Shown here: piece after piece, positions 22,289 through 33,213 of the stretch | Layout: each line of letters opens with the position of its first letter | Numbering within the stretch: the stretch's first letter is position 1 | From: Apiospora phragmitis | Taxonomy: Eukaryota; Ascomycota; Sordariomycetes; Amphisphaeriales; Apiosporaceae | Reading direction: 5' to 3' | DNA: 64,000 nt | Assembly: GCA_038363925.1 (NCBI GenBank) | Contig: JAQQWL010000008.1 | Span: 806,001-870,000 of the forward strand | Translations under genes and position numbers: made by a program | Notes under the pieces: model-generated | What the model saw: only the letters and a program-made list of their open reading frames with translations | Databases searched by the model: none | Told to the model about the DNA's origin: nothing

Positions 22289-23462
22289 CTTGGTGTCGTG
22301 AGGCGTCGCTCTTGACTATGCCTTTCACTAATTTCCCTTGAAACACCTTTCAATAGCTACTTGGTGACTGAGGCCAGAGCTAGGTTCAATGATAGGGGGT
22401 TGAGGCTGAAGGTTGAGGAAAGCTCATGGTGGGGTAGATCATAGAGGATGCAGGTACGTCAAGTAAAACTTTACGCAAGCAAGCCTGCAAGCGTAGTAGA
22501 AGCGGCAAGCGGGAAGGCTACCTAACATGTTGGCCTTGCCCCCTTATTTTATCTAATATTTGTACCCTATTTCCCCCTTGAAAATACATGATATATTGCT
22601 ATACTATCTTCTTTTGCTTGCATAACCAGACGTAGCTTTCCTTTTCAGACAGCACCTAGTTTCTTGCTTGTATGCTGTTCTTGTACCTTCAACAAATGGG
22701 ATTTCGGAAATCCCATCCAGCTTGTGCTGACTTGAATCAGTGAACGAGTATGGCGGGGCATTGACACAACGCCTGCCTTCACTGAGAAGTAGGTATTTTC
22801 ACTACCAACACAGCCAGCCTTTAACAAACGTAACAACAGCCACATAATCTACCTAAGACTCTATCTACACTTGAAGCATTTATTAGAGTGCTTATCTACA
22901 TGTACTTTATTATGCTACACGAGTGCTATGGGAGCGTGGGAAGCTTGAACTGTGTAGGTTGGTTATGTAAGTAAGTAGCTCTTGGATGCTAGATCTGGTT
23001 AGTCCGAAGGTCTTGTCAATTGAAGACACTTCTGGCCCTTGGAACACCCCTGTATCGTCTCATGGCGGCCACTAAACTTGGTTTACAGGGGGGACCTCAG
23101 TTACTAGCTTGGTAAGTATGGGGGTGGGGCGTCCTCATCACATGCACGTTTTGTCAGACGAGAGCGATGCTTGATCGCAACCTCTCGTAATCTCTCGCGA
23201 CTTTCCTTTCATGCGTATCTCCAAGTAAGATAAAAGTACATATATCCAAGTTCAAGCAACGATTGGACTCCACATTGCTATTCCTTCTGATCCCTTTCTC
23301 TTCTTGTATATCGTTATTCTGCCACTTTCCATACATACATAGTATGAGTTGGTTCTTGCCTGTTGTACGTGAATGTATGGTGGCTTACATTTTTCGGAGT
23401 CGCATACCAGTCTGGTAATCAGCAAACTAGGGAAACAAGAGAGGCTCGACACATTAGAAGTC
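22289..23462. other. Intergenic, AT-rich, about 1.2 kb
   Basis: Divergent promoter region between Maf and the bHLH gene; 22500-22990 is noticeably AT-richer. No gene or clear repeat. Confidence 0.4.
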
Positions 23463-23998
23463 ATGGCGGAGAAGTCATCGCAGTCCCCGAGTCCTGGTCT
23501 CAATGGTCAAGGCGAGGAGAAGCCGCGCTTGACCGAGGAGGAAAAGAAACAAAACCATATCGCCTCTGGTACGCGCTCAGCACCCAGGACCTTGCCAAGA
23601 CCGACAGTTTGACCACTGACTCTCCTGAATAGAACAGAAGCGGCGGCAGGCTATCCGCGACGGGTTTGATCGTCTTTGCGAACTGGTCCCGGGCCTCGAG
23701 GGTCAAGGGCGTTCCGAGGGCCTGGTCTTGAAACGCACCGTGGAATTCATGCGTGAGCAGCTTGAGCGCCGCCGCCAGTTGGTCCATGAGAAAGAGGCCC
23801 GCGGCGAATATGTGGATGACAAGATGAGAGAGTGAGTCCCAAAGCCGGCCTCTGAGTAGGACTCTCGCCAAAGTCATGTATATCACTAACAATATATGCA
23901 CTAGGCCCCTATCCATTCTTGAAAGGCTCGAGCAGAGGGACCGAAAACGAGCGGCGGAGCGTGGAAATAATAATGAGGAAGACGATGACGACTCTTAG
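23463..23998 (+). CDS. Ino4-like basic helix-loop-helix protein
   Basis: 132-aa bHLH regulator. Exons 23463-23568, 23633-23831, 23905-23998, joined with correct phase. The basic region and helix 1 read EEEKKQNHIASEQKRRQAIR (H/E/R residues that contact an E-box) then GFDRLCELVPGLEG; the loop is short; helix 2 is LVLKRTVEFMREQLERRRQL, continuing as a charged coil and ending in an acidic tail. The first intron splits the basic region at Ser-Glu. Compact Ino4-like proteins activate phospholipid genes with an Ino2-type partner in yeast; in filamentous fungi targets are less clear. bHLH identity is firm, Ino4 relationship is inferred from size and sequence. Confidence 0.88.
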
Positions 23999-24148
23999 TG
24001 GACTGAATTTGACTGCTACAAGCTGTCTCCCATTCACGACGAAACGGCCGGCTTTACGAGATCAAGCTCATAAGAGCGGTCCACGGTTTCACTTCACTTT
24101 ATATTGTAATTTTCCAGGTCTCGCACTGACCTGAAGCGGGTGTCGGTT

Positions 24149-25660
24149 CTATTCATACAAGTCCAACTTGGCTTTCAATAAACCCAAGAGCTCCTGAGGA
24201 GCCATCTCCTTCCGCTTTGGTGCATCATTCACCCCTTCGCCATTTATGCTGGTCATGTCGACTGTGATCGTGCCCTTTGGCAGCTGTTGCGGTCCTATTG
24301 TTACAAGGACGCCATACCCCTTGGCCTTAGCCTCTCTCACCTTTGCTCCTATGCTGATTTTCCTATCATTGATGTCTACGGCTAGCTGAGTAGCATTCGT
24401 GACAGGACCATCCTCTCCTGCCGCTTGTTGATGGGTGCCAATCAGAGTATTCCGTGCAGTCTCGGCCAACTCAAGAACTGGCTGACTATCATTTACGGTT
24501 AGAATCATCACCTGTCTCGGATTGAGCCAGAATGGCCATTTCCCGTCATAATGCTCGATAAGAAGCGCCATCAACCTCTCGACGGAGCCGAGGACGGCTC
24601 GGTGGATGAGGACAGGGGTTACAGGCCCCGACTCTGCCAACTTCTCCGCATCAGTGGTGACCTCGCCCCTCCGTTCCAGCTCTGGTGCCGGGGCCTGATA
24701 CTCCAGCTCGAAGCGTTTAGGGAGCTGGAAGTCGAGCTGGATGGTGGCTGTTTGGTGTTCCTTTCCATCAGAGTCTCTGAGGATAATGTCGATCTTGGGT
24801 CCATAGAACGCGCCATCGCCCTCATTGACCGTCCATTCCTGGCCCGACGCATCAAGGGCTCGCTTCAGACCGTTCTCGGCCCTTTCCCAATCTTCCGCAG
24901 TGCCAATGAAGTGGTCAGCTGGCCTTGTGGACAAAGCCAACCTGTACGGCCCCAGCTTGAAAACTTTGTAGGCAACGCGCACGAAGTCGAGTGTCTTCTT
25001 GATCTCCTCTTCAATCTGCGACGGCCGGCAGAAAATGTGGCCGTCATCTTGGTGAAACCGCCGGACACGAGTGAGCCCGCTCAACGCCCCCGATATCTCA
25101 TTCCGGTGCAGCGGGGAGAATTCGGCATAGCGGATCGGCAAGTCACGGTAGCTGTGGTGTTGCGCGGCGAAGATCAGGCAGTGCCCGGGGCAGTTCATGG
25201 GCTTCAGGCCGTACTCGCCTTCCTCGCCGGTCTCCGACTCGTCTTTACGCGACGGCGAGGTGCTCGTTACCGTGAACATGTCATCGCTGTAGTTCTCGAG
25301 ATGGCCCGACTTGACCCATAGCGCCTTTTTGTAGATGGTGGGGGTGATGACTTCCTGGAAGCCATAGCGGACGTATTGCTTGCGTAGGAACTCGACTAGC
25401 CTGTTGAAGATGCGGGCACCGTTGGGCAGCAGTATCGGCGAGCCGGGGCTGTAAATTGAGGTCGTGAACAGCTCTTGCTGCACACCGAGCTGTCGGTGGT
25501 CGGCTGCGGGTTTCGGGGGCAGCCCTGTGGTGGATGTCGCACATGTTGCGCATGCTCGTCGGAGTAATTGCGTTTGCGTGCCCGGCCGAATCGCGTAGCT
25601 ATTTCGCGGCAACTGAGGTAGGGCCTGAGGACGTAGCCTCAATATTCTCCTTGCAAACAT
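24149..25660 (-). CDS. Mitochondrial threonyl-tRNA synthetase
   Basis: Class II synthetase charging mitochondrial tRNA-Thr. 503 aa from ATG 25660, giving an Arg-rich presequence (MFARRILRLRPQALPQLPR); the frame is open upstream but that part is unlike a protein start. Visible: SPGSPILLPNGARIFNRLVE (motif 1 region), KPMNCPGHCLIF, EFSPLHRNEISGALSGLTRV (motif 2), RRFHQDDGHIFC, FYGPKIDI, and HRAVLGSVERLMALLIEHY (motif 3), then the anticodon-binding domain (PRQVMILTVND onward). The TGS and editing domains are absent, as in fungal mitochondrial enzymes. Intact, no introns. Confidence 0.95.
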   Translation of the reverse strand: MFARRILRLRPQALPQLPRNSYAIRPGTQTQLLRRACATCATSTTGLPPKPAADHRQLGVQQELFTTSIYSPGSPILLPNGARIFNRLVEFLRKQYVRYGFQEVITPTIYKKALWVKSGHLENYSDDMFTVTSTSPSRKDESETGEEGEYGLKPMNCPGHCLIFAAQHHSYRDLPIRYAEFSPLHRNEISGALSGLTRVRRFHQDDGHIFCRPSQIEEEIKKTLDFVRVAYKVFKLGPYRLALSTRPADHFIGTAEDWERAENGLKRALDASGQEWTVNEGDGAFYGPKIDIILRDSDGKEHQTATIQLDFQLPKRFELEYQAPAPELERRGEVTTDAEKLAESGPVTPVLIHRAVLGSVERLMALLIEHYDGKWPFWLNPRQVMILTVNDSQPVLELAETARNTLIGTHQQAAGEDGPVTNATQLAVDINDRKISIGAKVREAKAKGYGVLVTIGPQQLPKGTITVDMTSINGEGVNDAPKRKEMAPQELLGLLKAKLDLYE

Positions 25661-26318
25661 CCCTATGATGTTGAGATCGTTATCGAGTCCATCGCACGAG
25701 GTAGGTATTGAATACCTCAAAAATCTCGAGGCCGTTAATTGAAGTTCTGCCGCTAGCGCAAAACGCCGACATACCGAAGAGTGTTCGGGCGTGCCAAGCT
25801 CATTACCCCAACCGGCGTAGTTCCGTAGCCTGCTGTCCAAACCCCCTGCAATTGCCAATCATTTCTACCACTGTCGGACTCACCTCTGCCCAGCTGACCA
25901 GGATGTCACATGCAACATTCTCCAGCCTGGATTGTTGGATTCACGTCATTCTCCCAAAGAGGCGAACTGCAATATATTGGAGGCCACCCCGTCAGAGGCC
26001 GACTCGTTCTTTTGAAATGCCTTATCGGCCAAGACCTCTCTGTCCAACCGGAAGTAAACAAAACGTGCTGCATACATACATGCGAGAAATCTAGTTCTAT
26101 CGACTTGACATCCATAATTTCCACGAGGAAATGAGTCATCACGCTCGTGCACGGCAGCCTGTCTCTTGTTCACGCTATAGATACCTCTCGAAACTACATA
26201 CGTAACCTAGCATTGTTCGATCCTATAAAGTGAGCCAATCTGCATCAAACTTCCGGAAGATTCGCCGCTTATCATGAGGCTTTGAAGGAGCATATATCCA
26301 AAGAGCATCATCAATACA
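25661..26318. promoter_or_regulatory. Divergent promoter region
   Basis: About 660 nt between divergent starts of the synthetase and the membrane coiled-coil protein. No specific site recognised. Confidence 0.35.
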
Positions 26319-28035
26319 ATGGCCCCGCGAAACGAGGTCGCCAGGCGGACCTGCCTGTAGAAAGCTCCTGGCGTATGGTGGAAGGTGGCGAAAATGACTC
26401 CTTCGACACCTCGATTGTGAACGACCCTTATGAGGATGTCGTGTTCTCAACACAACCGTCCCAAATCTCATCCTCACAAGGTCTAAGCTTGGGGTCTCAG
26501 GACAGCATCCGAGACTTCGCCAACGATGCAGATGAAGATGAAGTCATTCTGCGCGCGCCCTTTCAGCCATCGCTGGCTTCTACGCGCCACACATCTAGGG
26601 ACCAAGACCAAACACCAGTACCCGAGTTCTTTATGCCCAAGCTCGAGGTGGAGAGCCCGCGACGTAGTGTTCGTTCGTCACGAACGATCCAGCCTGAGTA
26701 TGACGATAGAGTGGTTATGCGACGGCGAATAAACCGTCAACCTTCCGATGCAATTGGCCCAACATATCAGAGACGTCAGGCCCAAGACCGCAGGCCTCAG
26801 CGTGGCAGTCATGAGACGAATTCTCTTTGGGACAAGTTTGCCGCATCAACTCCCACCTTCGTATTCAACGTCGTTTCCTGGTGCCTTTCCGTATTGGGTA
26901 TGGCACTCGATATCGCAAAATACCCTTGGCCATCTGCCTCGCCGCCTACATCTTGCTAGGCGCCGGCATGATGGTCAGGAATATGGTTACGAACTCGATT
27001 TCTACGTCTTTGTCACCACTATGCCGCATACCTGGAGCCTCTATGCTTGACCTCCCATTTTGCCCTGACCTGCCAACAGTGCCAGGATCTGGAGGCAAAA
27101 CGCCAGTCGAGTTCGATGAGCTTATGAACGTACAATCCGATTTCGAGAAGGTCTTGGAAGACTCTGCACGAGGCGTTTCCTTGCCTATGGAGATGAAGCG
27201 TGCCGAAGCCTCGGTGAGAGACTTGCGCACCTTGGTCAAGTATAGCGACCTACCGGCACGTGAGGAGCTGGTATACGAGTTTGACGGCTATATCGACAAT
27301 GTGCGCATAATCGCCACCGATCTCCAGACCTTCAATACCCACGTCGGAAGTGCTGTAGATAGCGTCATCAGCATCAACCGATGGACATCCAGGTACATCG
27401 ATTCTATTGCGGCAGAGCGGGAAGCCAATGACAACATGCTCGCTCGTTGGAGTGGCTGGCTGTTTTCGCCTTTCCAGCCGCAAGTCTTTGACGAGCGGAT
27501 GCTCCTCGACAAGTATGTGGAGCATACCAGTCTAGTTTCTGAAAAGATCGCCAACCTCATCGTGGAAGCGCAAGCTACGTTACGTGTGCTCTCGCAAGCG
27601 GAGAACAATCTCCAGCTCATCAACGAGCATGTGGTGCGGAGCGGGAACGAGGTCAAGGCCAAAAAGAGCGAAGTGTTCTGGGATTTGTGGACGCTTGTGG
27701 GGGCTAATAACAAACGGCTAAACAATCTGAAAGCACAGTTGGGTCTCTTGAAGGCAGTAGAGGGGCAGCGAACCTCAGCCAGGGAGCAGCTTATCGGCCT
27801 GGTTCACGACTTGGGCGACATCCAAACCAAGCTTAGCGACCTACGAGACCGAGTGGTGGCGCCGGAACTGCTGGCTGACCAGACGTCCATACCGCTCAGT
27901 GTTCACATCGAGACCATCAACGCCGGGGTGGAGCGACTGGAATCTGCGAGGAGCCGCATCCGGGCCGAGGAGAACGATAGGATTCAGCAGGCACTTTCGA
28001 GAGCGCGAGATGAGGAACGTTTGATTGATGGTTAA
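26319..28035 (+). CDS. Unknown membrane protein with C-terminal coiled coils, two frame breaks
   Basis: Not recognised as a named family. Once two short C runs are lengthened by one base (26323-26326 just after the ATG; 26923-26925 in TACCC), a single 572-aa protein results: MAPAKRGRQADLP start; a disordered acidic/Ser-rich N-terminus; a basic patch; two adjacent hydrophobic segments (FVFNVVSWCLSVLGMAL and PLAICLAAYILLGAGMM); a short cysteine-containing loop (SPLCRIPG, LPFCPDLP); then about 320 mostly helical, coiled-coil-like residues from EFDELMNVQSDFEKVLED to the end. Architecture resembles nuclear-envelope or ER proteins with a long coil on one side of the membrane. Without the correction there is no ATG in the first frame. 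Confidence 0.7.
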
Positions 28036-30122
28036 GCCCAAAAAGGTGGACTGATGGCATGCTCGATAACTTGCCAGATGATCTCTTGGGGATCATAGAC
28101 CTAAACCGTCTATAGAATCTGGGCGGGCCCGCTCGCACGTTATGTCAACGCATATCTACACCGTTCTGGAGTGAAGAGGATGACCAGCCTTTGCAGTATG
28201 GGGGTCGGATGCGTATCGGTGTAAACTTGGTTGGTTGTAGTCAGTTTCTGAACCATGTATCTTAAGGAAACTGGTGTTTTGGCGCTCTACAACGATTAGA
28301 AAGTTTTATTGTTGTTCTCCTTTACTTTTCTCACATCAAGATCTATGGAACTACCCATGCAGACTAAAGGGTAAGTATCATTACCTCGTATAAATAGGTG
28401 ACTTTTATACAACTTACAAATCTAACGCTGTGTGTACTTTGGGCGAACTCTTGATGACAGTGCACTTCGCAGTAAGTAATACCTGGCTGTCCAGTCGAGA
28501 AGGCTTTGGCGCCATATATGGCATTCATGAAGCCATGAAGCAATTAATTAACACCCCTGTATTCAATGGTTGTACGACGTTTCTTCAAGCATCAACGTTC
28601 ATGCGACTCAAGTGGCTTTATGCAGAATTCGAGGCTCAGGCTGTGTCGAAAATCTTACGTTGAAGATCTCTGGACCATATAACGATCCCGTTTCCAGCTA
28701 CATTTATCGCCCACTCCAGCACCCAAGTTCCACCACGGTGGGTGTTATACACATACCTACCTAATCAGTCAATTTGCATACTTCATCAATGAAGTTTCGT
28801 GTGTATCCTGATCATGGTATTTCCTAAGCTTCATGGTCTCCAGCGGATGGGGATCAATACTAAGGAGAATATTGATGTCTGTTACAGTCAAACAACTGGA
28901 AGCGATGTAGGGGAATAATCGGTATCAGGTTGCTGACAACATTCAACTTTCGAATGTCTCGTGTGTGACCAAGGGATGCGAAACGGCTTCGCATGCCCAG
29001 ATCCGAACCAATCTCGCGAGCGAAAGCAATCATCTCCAAACATATGCTACCTACTTTACCTAACCTACCTACTTAGCCAACCTCTCTCGTAGTCAACCCC
29101 ATGGCGTACATAGTCTTATGGACAAGGCATGTACGTCGTATGCAGCTCTCACCTCAGCCCTTCGTCGTGCAGCGGTGCCTCCGAAATTGCTAATCAAGAC
29201 CATGTGGTCAGCGTGCAGTAGAATGCCACCTTGGGGTCAAAAGGTCAGAATGTGATTGGCTGCGCCGCACACCACACCACCTATACGGCCAGACGGTGAC
29301 GTTGGATAGCACCCCCCAAGTTTGGGGGCCTAAACGTTCCTGGCCTTCCATTGCCCTTCGGCGCATGGAAGGAGGAGTCGCACTCTGGAGAGCCACGTGG
29401 GTTTTTGACTCTATTTGAAACGTGTGGGCGGAATCCTTCAAGGCCGGTATTTGAGGATTGGTCAATGAAGATAAGAAAAAAGGGGTTTATGAATTCGTCG
29501 CTCGGTGTTAGGTGGTTTATTTACAGTCTGATTGATTTCGATTCGGAACGACGGGATCGCACTTCGCTTCGTCCAGAGTGGAGATGACTATGGGTTTCCC
29601 GGGTCGGGGCCGAACTTCTTCGTTTCTCCCCACAGAGATCTTCGATAACAGCAGGCCGGAACCGAGAATCAAGGAGCGAAATGGGGGGAGGGTGTCAAGT
29701 GTAGTATTTGTCTTTCGTATAGTAGCGGCCAGATAACAAAGTCCCTCGCATGCATCCTTTACCCGCACCCTCCATTCTGCTGAGAGAGAGACCTCCACAG
29801 CACGTGGCTCCGCTGCTCAAATCCAACGTAAGCACAACTGCCGCATTGGGGGCACAGGAGCAACCCTACGAGGCTGCCGTGTCACTGCTTATGTGCTTTT
29901 GGATGACATTTAATCAAAGCAGGGAATGGCCTGGGGAAGCTGATGCTTTCCCTGGAATCTTCCTCCTCAGCTTATAAATCCTCCTCAAGCCAATAGTTCC
30001 TTGAACATCGATCGTGGAGTCCATGATACCGTCCAATTCAATAATAACTGTACTTCATAGTTACGAGCTAGTCGTGACAGCAAGCTAGGTTAGGCACACG
30101 TATGCCATACTCTCGAGCAAAG
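28036..30122. other. Intergenic, about 2.1 kb
   Basis: Only short frames without motifs, and nothing that looks like an RNA gene or repeat. Contains the promoter of the DUF7053 gene. Confidence 0.45.
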
Positions 30123-31145
30123 ATGTTGAGCTCTATCACTTTGACGCACACGTGCAAGCTGCCGCGCAACGTGACGCGGCAGGCTGTTATCGAGTTCCTG
30201 CATAGCCACGAGGACATCATCGACCTGTCCCCGCTGGTCAAGGAGCGGCACCCAATCAAGGCGCCCGCCAGCGCGCCGCCGCACATGCAGCAGCAGCTCG
30301 GCCACGCCTCCTGGTGGAGCATCACGGACAAGATCTCCTACCTGCCGGGGCACCTGCTCAACGGGCAGTACACCTACACCGGGGCCTTCCTCAACAAGGC
30401 GACGGGGCTCGAGGCTTATATAGATGCGCCGGCCGGTACGACGCTCAAAGATGTCTGGACCGTCGAGCAAAGCCCGTCGTCGTCCACGTCCTCCTGCCCT
30501 TCCTGCCCTTCCTGCCCTTCCTCCTCACAAGCGACAAAATCAGCAACAACGACAACGCAGCCGGGCGAGACGGATCTCTACATCCGTGTGGATTCGAGCG
30601 CGCGTTGCCACTTCGCGCTGCGCGGGTTCGTGCGCAAGATGCTCAAGAAGTCGCACGCGGAGCTGGTGCGCCGGCTCGCCGCCAAGGCCCAACTGAACGC
30701 CAGCGCCTTCGGCTGGAGCGACTGCACGAGCATGAGCATGAGCAACGACGACTTCGAGTCCGTCATTCTGCGAAGCAAGCCGTCCAGGGAATGGGGAGGA
30801 GGTTCTGGTGGTAGTGGTGGCAACAGTGGCTGCGTCGGCACCGAGACCCCCAGTCCTACAGAAACCATTACTTCCCCTTCATCCTTCTTCTCGGCTGTGA
30901 CACTAGCGCCTGCAGCAGCAACAACATCACCGCCATTAACGAGCATCAGCGAGATGGCCGATCTCTACAGCTTCGCCACGCATACGGGGCCCTTTACAGC
31001 TGCAGAGCAAGCACAAACATGGAGTATCCCCGATACCACCGCGAATTTGCAGACTGGGTATAATGCGTGGTCTGCCGGGCGGTTTTGGGAGAACGACTAC
31101 AGGGCTCATGTCGGCCTCAACGTTGGTAGAGGTCAGACCGTATAA
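30123..31145 (+). CDS. DUF7053-type fungal protein
   Basis: 340-aa protein resembling the fungal DUF7053 domain: N-terminal strand TLTHTCKLPRNVTRQ, a helix with LHSHEDIIDLSPLVKERHPI, ASWWSITDKISYLPGHLLNG, YTGAFLNKATGLEAYIDAP and TLKDVWTVEQ, then DLYIRVDSSARCHFALRGFVRKMLKKSHAELV. The pattern suggests a lipid-binding (START-like) fold, but no function is established. A low-complexity Ser/Pro/Cys insert (SSSTSSCPSCPSCPSC) splits the domain, and the C-terminal 110 residues are Gly/Ser/Thr-rich and disordered. ATG at 30123 chosen; an in-frame ATG at 30102 is possible. Single exon. Confidence 0.68.
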   Translation: MLSSITLTHTCKLPRNVTRQAVIEFLHSHEDIIDLSPLVKERHPIKAPASAPPHMQQQLGHASWWSITDKISYLPGHLLNGQYTYTGAFLNKATGLEAYIDAPAGTTLKDVWTVEQSPSSSTSSCPSCPSCPSSSQATKSATTTTQPGETDLYIRVDSSARCHFALRGFVRKMLKKSHAELVRRLAAKAQLNASAFGWSDCTSMSMSNDDFESVILRSKPSREWGGGSGGSGGNSGCVGTETPSPTETITSPSSFFSAVTLAPAAATTSPPLTSISEMADLYSFATHTGPFTAAEQAQTWSIPDTTANLQTGYNAWSAGRFWENDYRAHVGLNVGRGQTV

Positions 31146-31877
31146 GAGGAAGATGGACTGGGTCTGAAATGTGCGATATCCGATGGTAGGGAAATCGATT
31201 CAAGCGAGCAACCCTCGTCGTTGAATTGGGCCAGACCGGCCTCGACATATATATATCCCAGCAGCCATGCCCGCGGATGAGACGCAATCCGCGGGCATTG
31301 GGAGATGCTACAGCAGAAAGCGTGCCGAGAAGAAGGGCCACCAGAGGTTGCTGGGTAGTGCGTGAAAAGTACTTTAGCTCTGAAGTGGGAGACGTAATGC
31401 TCACTCTGAGAAAGTACAAACATGGACCTACGGAAGGGCAAGGGCGAGCGTATCATCTTTACCTTATGTTGCCAGTACCTAGCCGCTGTACTATCAGGCG
31501 TCGTACTTATTTGACGGTCTAGAATTCCATCTGTTTTGTATCATAGTCTTAGCTATATACTATTTGAATCCAAAAAGCGACACAATCAAAATATCGTGTT
31601 CGGGCATGTAAGACAATTGAAGGTGTGTTGCTGACTGCTGGAAGTTGCGGTGGTAATGGTTTAATCGTTTGCAGCAACGCTTATCTGGCGCCCCACACCC
31701 GCGAAGAACCCACTTAAAAGTTCAAACCTCTGAGCATCAGCAGCAATCAGTTCAATCCCGAGAGCCAAGGCCTCCCTCGCCATTAAGACAACACACGACA
31801 AAACTGCAACTTCTTTCGCCAGCACACCAAGTCGAAGACACTTCACTAAACCTCACACCAATCGAGAGAGGCCCACC
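31146..31877. other. Intergenic with a perfect hairpin
   Basis: 3' flank of the DUF7053 gene and promoter of utp11; contains the inverted repeat listed separately. Confidence 0.45.
31267..31298. repeat. 12-bp perfect inverted repeat, 8-nt loop
   Basis: ATGCCCGCGGAT (31267-31278) and its exact complement ATCCGCGGGCAT (31287-31298) flank GAGACGCA. GC-rich stem, about 120 nt after the DUF7053 stop; could be a 3'-UTR hairpin. No T run follows it. Confidence 0.6.
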
Positions 31878-32714
31878 ATGTCGTCCATGCGAAATGCCGT
31901 GCAGCGGCGCAACCACAAGGAGCGGTCCCAGCCCGCCGACCGCAAGCGCTACGGCCTGCTCGAGAAGCACAAGGATTACAGCCTGCGCGCCAAGGACTTC
32001 AACAAGAAGAAGGCGCAGCTCAAGAGCCTGAAGCGCAAGGCCGAGGACAAGAACGACGATGAGTTCTACCATGGCATGGTCAGCCGCGCCGGCCCCTCCA
32101 CCTGGGCCAGCAAGGGCAAGCGCTGGACTGGAACCGTCGACGGCGACCGCGGCAACCGCGCCCTGCCCATGGACGTTGTCCGCCTCATGAAGACCCAGGA
32201 CATGGGCTACCTGCGCACCATGCGGAACGTCGCCGGCAAGGACGTCAAGGCCCTCGAGGAGCGCGTGATAGGCATGGGCGGCAGCCTCGACCCCCGGGCA
32301 CTACAAAAACTAGAAGAAGACGACGATGACGACGACGACGACGACGATTGGGAAGACGAGGATGGACCAGCAAAGAAGCCCAAGAAAATAGTCTTCGCAG
32401 AGGCCGTGTCAGACCGCGAGGACAGGGTCCTGGCCGAGATGGAGAAGGAAGAAGCCGAACGTCAAAAGCAGGACGAAATGGACACACGGAGCGACGAGGA
32501 GGACGAAAACCCACAGACTTTGCGCGCCGAGCAGCGGCAACGGATGCTCCTGAAGCTGCAACGGCGGCTTCAAGTGGCGCGGAAAAAGCTCAAGACCCTC
32601 TCGACGGCCGAGAACGAGCTGGAGCTCCAGCGTGCGAGGATGGCCAAGACATCGACAATCGGCGGTGTAACGAAATCGGGCAAGAAGTTCAAGGTTCGCG
32701 AGAGAAAGCGATAG
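31878..32714 (+). CDS. UTP11: U3 snoRNP/SSU processome protein Utp11
   Basis: 278-aa nucleolar component of the small-subunit processome needed for 18S rRNA maturation. N-terminus MSSMRNAVQRRNHKERSQP is the family hallmark, followed by RYGLLEKHKDYSLRAKDFNK, DEFYHGMVSR, DVVRLMKTQDMGYLRTMRNV, an acidic run (LEEDDDDDDDDDDWEDED, encoded by a GAC/GAT repeat), a basic coiled-coil LQRRLQVARKKLKTL, and a basic nuclear/nucleolar tail. Intact single exon; length near family norm. Confidence 0.95.
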   Translation: MSSMRNAVQRRNHKERSQPADRKRYGLLEKHKDYSLRAKDFNKKKAQLKSLKRKAEDKNDDEFYHGMVSRAGPSTWASKGKRWTGTVDGDRGNRALPMDVVRLMKTQDMGYLRTMRNVAGKDVKALEERVIGMGGSLDPRALQKLEEDDDDDDDDDDWEDEDGPAKKPKKIVFAEAVSDREDRVLAEMEKEEAERQKQDEMDTRSDEEDENPQTLRAEQRQRMLLKLQRRLQVARKKLKTLSTAENELELQRARMAKTSTIGGVTKSGKKFKVRERKR

Positions 32715-33213
32715 AATACACACATACACGTCTTTGTCAATACCATCCACGGGAGAAAAAACTTTTTATGTTGTCTCGACATTTGAGATCCGGCGTTGAT
32801 AATCCATGGCCGCCAGCGAGGGGCTATCTTGATATACCCAAGAAATAGATCTAAAATATACAGATCGAGAGAGCGTTGACTCCCCTCTCGGCTTTTCTTG
32901 GAGCTTCTTCTCGAGGCTTTGAGGCCCCGAATAACATTATTTCCTGACCCGCACCCTTGATGGAAGAACTCATTATACCTTCTCCCAGATGCAACAGTGA
33001 ATCGCTAACCCAACCAACACAACAGTATCTCGGGGTATCCTATTTGCATTTGTTCGTTGTATGCTGACCAAGTCCTAGCAAACTGAAATCAAAACCAGAA
33101 AAAGCCAGCGGAAAAGATCCTTCATAATTCCTCGATACTACTAGTAACACTAATAATAATAATCATAACAATAACCTCGTGCGGGGGCACGCAGGTTTTG
33201 TCTCAGATCATCG
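32715..33213. other. Convergent 3' regions
   Basis: About 500 nt between the utp11 stop and the stop of the following minus-strand gene; nothing recognised. Confidence 0.45.

Noticed and set aside
21711..22301. 196-codon plus-strand frame
   Set aside because: Opposite the Maf gene; composition is that of a GC shadow.
24551..25321. 256-codon plus-strand frame
   Set aside because: Antisense to conserved threonyl-tRNA synthetase motifs.
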